From: an uncultured Clostridia bacterium
GTDB lineage: Bacteria > Bacillota > Clostridia > Oscillospirales > Acutalibacteraceae
Assembly (NCBI GenBank): GCA_946628455.1
Contig: CAMOWP010000070.1
Span: 1 to 8,966 of the forward strand
Direction of reading: 5' to 3'
DNA length: 8,966 nucleotides
Under the pieces are notes generated by a model. The model worked only from the letters and a program-made list of their open reading frames with translations, was not told where the DNA came from and did not search any database. A program made the position numbers and the translations under genes. Every line of letters begins with the position of its first letter. Position 1 is the stretch's first letter. Positions 6,544-8,966 of this stretch are shown one piece after another.

Positions 6544-7188
6544 TTAGCTCCTGTAATAATCAAGTTTCTTTTCTATTCTTCCGAAAATTATAGTCAGCGC
6601 GCCGTTGAATATGAGGAAGAAGATTCCCGTATAAAACAGCGGCCAGATAAGACCCCTTGCCGTAAAGCGGTCAGCCATCATTATGATTTCGGAAACCGCA
6701 ATAACTCTTGCAAGCGAGGTATCCTTAACAAGCGTTATTATTTCGTTACTCATCGGCGGAACGATTTTCTTTACAACCTGCATAAGCGTTACCTTAAAGA
6801 AAATCTGTGATTTGGTAAGCCCGAGCACGAGACCAGCCTCGTGCTGGCCTACGGGAATGCTTTCTATTCCGCCTCTGTAAATTTCGGAAAAATACGCCGA
6901 ATAGTTTATTACAAATGCAACAAGAGCCGCCATAAAGCGCGTTTTCATCGGGGAGTTGAAAACAATACCCGGAACATAGAAAACGACGAAAAGCTGAAGC
7001 ATAAGAGGTGTTCCTCTTATAATCCAGACAAACGTTTTTGACAGCCACTTGAGCGGCAGAAATTTTGACATTGAGCAAAAGCTGATGATAAGACCAAGCG
7101 GAAGAGAGAACACAAGAGTCAGCCCGAAAAGCCTGACGTTCTCCCAAAAGCCTTTTAACAACTCGTTGGTTATAGTTGAAAAATCCAT
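6544..7188 (-). CDS. Polar amino acid ABC transporter, permease (HisM/GlnP type)
   Basis: This 214-residue inner-membrane permease of the His/Glu/Gln/Arg family has about five transmembrane segments (about 17-39, 54-78, 86-105, 155-172 and 185-203). RGTPLMLQLF (59-68) is the family signature at the second helix. The cytoplasmic EAA loop, which docks on the ATPase, is at 102-130 with conserved EAGLVLG (117-123). Only one permease gene is present, so the transporter is probably a homodimer of this subunit with two ATPase copies. AGGAGA (7199-7194) precedes ATG 7188 with good spacing. It sits 67 bp downstream of the binding-protein gene, with a hairpin between them, and is tightly coupled to the ATPase gene. 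Confidence 0.94.
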   Translation of the reverse strand: MDFSTITNELLKGFWENVRLFGLTLVFSLPLGLIISFCSMSKFLPLKWLSKTFVWIIRGTPLMLQLFVVFYVPGIVFNSPMKTRFMAALVAFVINYSAYFSEIYRGGIESIPVGQHEAGLVLGLTKSQIFFKVTLMQVVKKIVPPMSNEIITLVKDTSLARVIAVSEIIMMADRFTARGLIWPLFYTGIFFLIFNGALTIIFGRIEKKLDYYRS

Positions 7189-7204
7189 TTTATTCTCCTG
7201 CGAA

Positions 7205-7234
7205 AATATAGCAGGCAGAATTGCTTCTGCCTGC
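7205..7234 (-). terminator. Perfect 10-bp hairpin between binding-protein and permease genes
   Basis: GCAGGCAGAA (7234-7225 on the - strand) and its exact complement (7220-7211) enclose a GCAA loop, a GNRA-type tetraloop. TATATTTT follows before the permease ribosome site. It may act as a leaky terminator or as a 3' stabiliser of the binding-protein message, giving more binding protein than permease and ATPase, as seen in many ABC import operons. The U tract is interrupted, so full termination is unlikely. Confidence 0.7.
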
Positions 7235-7255
7235 CGATATTAATTTATGCTTTAA

Positions 7256-8146
7256 TTATGCAAGCTGCTCGCCGAGGTTATATTTATCAGCGATTTTCTT
7301 AAGAGTTCCGTCAGCCTTAAGCTCAGCTATAGCCTTGTTAACCTCTGCTGTAACATCGCTGCCCTTGCGGAATGCGATGCCGTACTGCTCGTCAGCAAAT
7401 GACTTTTCAACGATTGCAAGGTCTGCATAGTCAGAGCCCTCGCCGAGAGAGCCGATGCCTGTTACATAGTCAATAACAGCTGCGTCTGCCGTTCCTGCCT
7501 TAACCTCCATAAGAGCGGTTTTCATATCCTGAACAGCAACGTAATTTGCCTTGCCGAAGAAATCTGCATATTCCTCAGACTGAGCAATTTCCTCACCGTA
7601 TGACTCTTTTTCAGCTACAACAGTCTTGCCGTCAAGAGCGCCTGCTTTAGCAAATGCCTCAGCATTTTCCTTCTTGCAGATGATAACCTGCTTGTTGTTC
7701 ATATAAGCGTCTGAAATAGACATTGCTGCCTGCCTGTCCTCAGTGATTGTGAGGCCGTTCCAGATGCAGTCGATATTCTTTGCCGAAAGCTCTGTTTCCT
7801 TAGCGTCCCATGAGATTTCCTGGAACTTAGGCTCAACGCCGAGCTTCTCGCATACAGCCTTGCCGAATTCAACCTCAAAGCCTGTGAGCTCGTTGTTTTC
7901 ATCGTAGTAATCCATCGGCTCAAAAATAGTAATGCCGATTACAAGATTGCCCTTATCCTTGATATAGGCAAGGTCTGATTCAGCTGCAGCGCTTTCAGCG
8001 GGCTTAGCCGCCTTCTTGACAGGGTTAGCGTCAGGAACGGCAGTAAAGTAAGCTGTTACAATTATTGCAAGAAGAGCGATTATACCAATAATTATAAAGG
8101 CTATCTTCTTGCCGCCTGATTTCTTTTCAACATTTTTTTCACTCAT
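7256..8146 (-). CDS. Amino acid-binding protein (SBP family 3), N-terminal membrane anchor
   Basis: This 296-residue extracytoplasmic receptor belongs to the importer encoded downstream. Residues 1-13 are charged, 14-36 form one long hydrophobic helix, 37-57 are an Ala/Lys/Glu linker, and from 58 comes a type II periplasmic-binding fold of family 3. Conserved ligand residues are visible: Arg138 in TITEDR, expected to hold the alpha-carboxylate, and Asp226 in VIDYVTG, expected to hold the alpha-amino group; IDCIWNGLT (125-133) is a family hallmark. There is no lipobox: the cysteines are at 99, 127 and 157, all within the mature domain. The protein is therefore probably held by an uncleaved helix rather than a lipid, or else released by signal peptidase I. 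AAAGGAG (8161-8155) lies 8 nt before ATG 8146. It is the first gene of the operon and is expected to be the most abundant product. The ligand is not resolvable. Confidence 0.93.
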   Translation of the reverse strand: MSEKNVEKKSGGKKIAFIIIGIIALLAIIVTAYFTAVPDANPVKKAAKPAESAAAESDLAYIKDKGNLVIGITIFEPMDYYDENNELTGFEVEFGKAVCEKLGVEPKFQEISWDAKETELSAKNIDCIWNGLTITEDRQAAMSISDAYMNNKQVIICKKENAEAFAKAGALDGKTVVAEKESYGEEIAQSEEYADFFGKANYVAVQDMKTALMEVKAGTADAAVIDYVTGIGSLGEGSDYADLAIVEKSFADEQYGIAFRKGSDVTAEVNKAIAELKADGTLKKIADKYNLGEQLA

Positions 8147-8205
8147 TGTTTAATCTCCTTTCAAATTAAAAAGATTTTTAATATCTACTTGCTTATTGCG
8201 AATTC

Positions 8206-8234
8206 ATTATACTTTATTTCTTTACCAAAGTAAA
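8206..8234 (-). promoter_or_regulatory. Promoter of the binding-protein/permease/ATPase operon
   Basis: On the - strand, TTTACT (8234-8229, four of six -35 matches) is 17 bp before a perfect TATAAT (8211-8206). A start near 8199 would give a leader of roughly 53 nt, too short for a usual riboswitch or T-box. The -35 element lies inside the palindrome 8220-8235. Confidence 0.65.
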
Positions 8235-8235
8235 G
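8220..8235. promoter_or_regulatory. Candidate operator palindrome overlapping the -35
   Basis: CTTTAC and GTAAAG form an inverted repeat with a 4-base spacer that covers the -35 box and the upstream half of the spacer of the - strand promoter. A repressor bound there would block RNA polymerase. An adjoining repeat, AGTGTT/AACACT (8234-8255), extends upstream. Which regulator binds is unknown. Confidence 0.45.
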
Positions 8236-8354
8236 TGTTAATTTGTTAAAACACTCTTTTTTGTCAGTTTTATACAAATAATGCTAACGAAAAAAGCGCT
8301 TAGTATATTAATAGTTGAATAATTATTTATTTTTTGAATAAATAAAATTACTTA

Positions 8355-8383
8355 TTGACAATGGCTTTTAATAGTGATATGTT
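8355..8383 (+). promoter_or_regulatory. Promoter of the second binding-protein gene
   Basis: A perfect TTGACA (8355-8360), a 17-bp spacer and an extended -10 (TG-A-TATGTT, 8375-8383) make a convincing sigma-A promoter, giving a leader of about 42 nt before ATG 8432. The 9-bp AT-only inverted repeat ending at 8345 lies just upstream and could be an UP element or activator site. Confidence 0.7.
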
Positions 8384-8431
8384 ATATTCATACAAAATTT
8401 ATGTATAAAAATTAATCAAGGAGAAAGACAA

Positions 8432-8966
8432 ATGAAAAATTTCAGGAAAATTATTGCTGTACTTTCAGTAATCGCTATCGCTGCTGCAATCTTCGCAGCT
8501 TGCTCAAAGGGCGCAGGCACAGGCGAAACAACAACAGGCGCTGAAGCTGCAAAGGAAACTCTCGTTATGGCTACAAACGCTGAGTTCCCGCCTTATGAAT
8601 ACCACGAGGGCGACGCTATCGTTGGTATCGACGCTGAAATAGCTAAGGCTATCGCTGACAAGCTCGGTATGGAGCTCAAGATTGAGGACGTTGCTTTTGA
8701 TTCAATCATCCCCGGCGTTCAGGCAGGCAAATACGATATGGGTATGGCAGGCATGACAGTAACCGACGAAAGACTCAAGAGCGTTAATTTCTCAGATTCA
8801 TACGCTAAGGGCGTTCAGGTTGTCATCGTTAAGGAAGATTCAGACATCAAGACTGTTGACGACGTTAAGGGCAAGAAGATAGGCGTTCAGACCTCCACAA
8901 CAGGCGACATTTACGCTTCAGACGATTACGGCGAAGAGAACGTTACAAAGTTTGACAACGGCGCTG
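8432..8966 (+). CDS. Amino acid-binding lipoprotein (SBP family 3), 3' end cut off
   Basis: The first 178 codons of a second family 3 amino acid-binding protein are present, and the frame is still open at the window edge. Residues 1-23 form a lipoprotein signal peptide (MKNFRKII, a hydrophobic core, then IFAAC) with lipid-attachment Cys24; Phe at -3 is allowed but not the commonest choice. A Gly/Thr linker (25-42) leads into LVMATNAEFPPYEY (44-57), the usual first strand and ligand loop, then GKYDMGMAGMTVTDER (99-114) with Arg114 as the expected carboxylate-binding residue. AAGGAG (8418-8423) lies 8 nt before the ATG. It is divergent from the neighbouring importer operon, has a different mode of membrane attachment and is clearly not a duplicate of the other binding protein. 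Permease and ATPase genes probably follow outside the window. The ligand is unresolved, but the FPPYEY type is common for general polar or basic amino acids. Confidence 0.93.
   Translation, partial: MKNFRKIIAVLSVIAIAAAIFAACSKGAGTGETTTGAEAAKETLVMATNAEFPPYEYHEGDAIVGIDAEIAKAIADKLGMELKIEDVAFDSIIPGVQAGKYDMGMAGMTVTDERLKSVNFSDSYAKGVQVVIVKEDSDIKTVDDVKGKKIGVQTSTTGDIYASDDYGEENVTKFDNGA

Larger units (their letters stand above)
8147..8431. other. Divergent intergenic control region of two amino acid transport units
   Basis: This 285-bp AT-rich stretch holds both promoters, both ribosome sites and several inverted repeats: CTTTAC-4-GTAAAG (8220-8235), AGTGTT-10-AACACT (8234-8255) and a 9-bp AT-only repeat (8323-8331 with 8337-8345). 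No small gene, tRNA or leader of riboswitch size is seen. A run CTTTTTT at 8254-8260 follows the second repeat and could act as a weak + strand terminator, though nothing upstream of it reads in that direction. Confidence 0.7.

Noticed and set aside
8147..8199. Possible riboswitch or T-box leader before the importer operon
   Set aside because: The leader predicted from the -10 is only about 53 nt and shows no T-box, stem array or terminator.
8318..8327. Palindrome AATAATTATT as an operator
   Set aside because: It is AT-only in AT-rich DNA and short enough to occur by chance; it was not listed separately.
1..8966. CRISPR array, insertion sequence, phage, toxin-antitoxin or defence system
   Set aside because: No regularly spaced direct repeats, transposase or integrase motifs, tRNA genes or defence-type domains were seen; the Xre protein is membrane-anchored and has no toxin partner.

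Overview
The window reads as chromosomal DNA of an anaerobic Clostridia bacterium, most likely a gut Oscillospiraceae/Ruminococcaceae-type Firmicute. This is inferred from strong AGGAG ribosome sites, compact gene packing with intrinsic terminators, AT-rich intergenic DNA and protein types common in that group. No search was possible, so the taxonomy is tentative. No mobile element, CRISPR array, rRNA or tRNA gene is visible.

Layout from left to right. (1) Positions 1-2421, + strand: the 3' part of a class-III PLP aminotransferase (glutamate-1-semialdehyde aminomutase-like), then an intra-operon GC hairpin, then a 405-residue tandem class II aldolase. The first aldolase domain is intact and the second has lost its zinc histidines. 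A strong hairpin terminator closes this unit. (2) Positions 2503-3123, +: a membrane-tethered Xre-type regulator. It converges on (3) 3157-3996, -: a fold-type IV aminotransferase resembling D-alanine aminotransferase. A bidirectional terminator lies between the two. (4) Positions 4060-5703, -: a cytoplasmic GH36-type alpha-galactosidase with its own terminator. (5) Positions 5782-8146, -: a complete polar amino acid ABC importer in the order substrate-binding protein, permease, ATPase. (6) Positions 8147-8431: a divergent promoter region of 285 bp, the longest non-coding stretch. (7) Positions 8432 to the right edge, +: a second family 3 amino acid-binding protein, cut off by the window end.

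The right half is dominated by amino acid uptake: two divergently transcribed family 3 binding proteins share one intergenic region. One is held by an N-terminal membrane helix and the other is a lipoprotein. The nearby D-amino acid/branched-chain-type aminotransferase and the class-III aminotransferase fit a general amino-nitrogen theme, but nothing here proves they form one pathway. The alpha-galactosidase appears to be an independent sugar-utilisation gene.

The most unusual items are the tandem aldolase with a degenerate second half, the aminotransferase/aldolase pair of unknown pathway, the transmembrane Xre regulator, the transmembrane-anchored solute-binding protein opposite a lipoprotein paralogue, and the palindromes in the divergent control region. 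None of these amounts to a clear new defence or mobile system.
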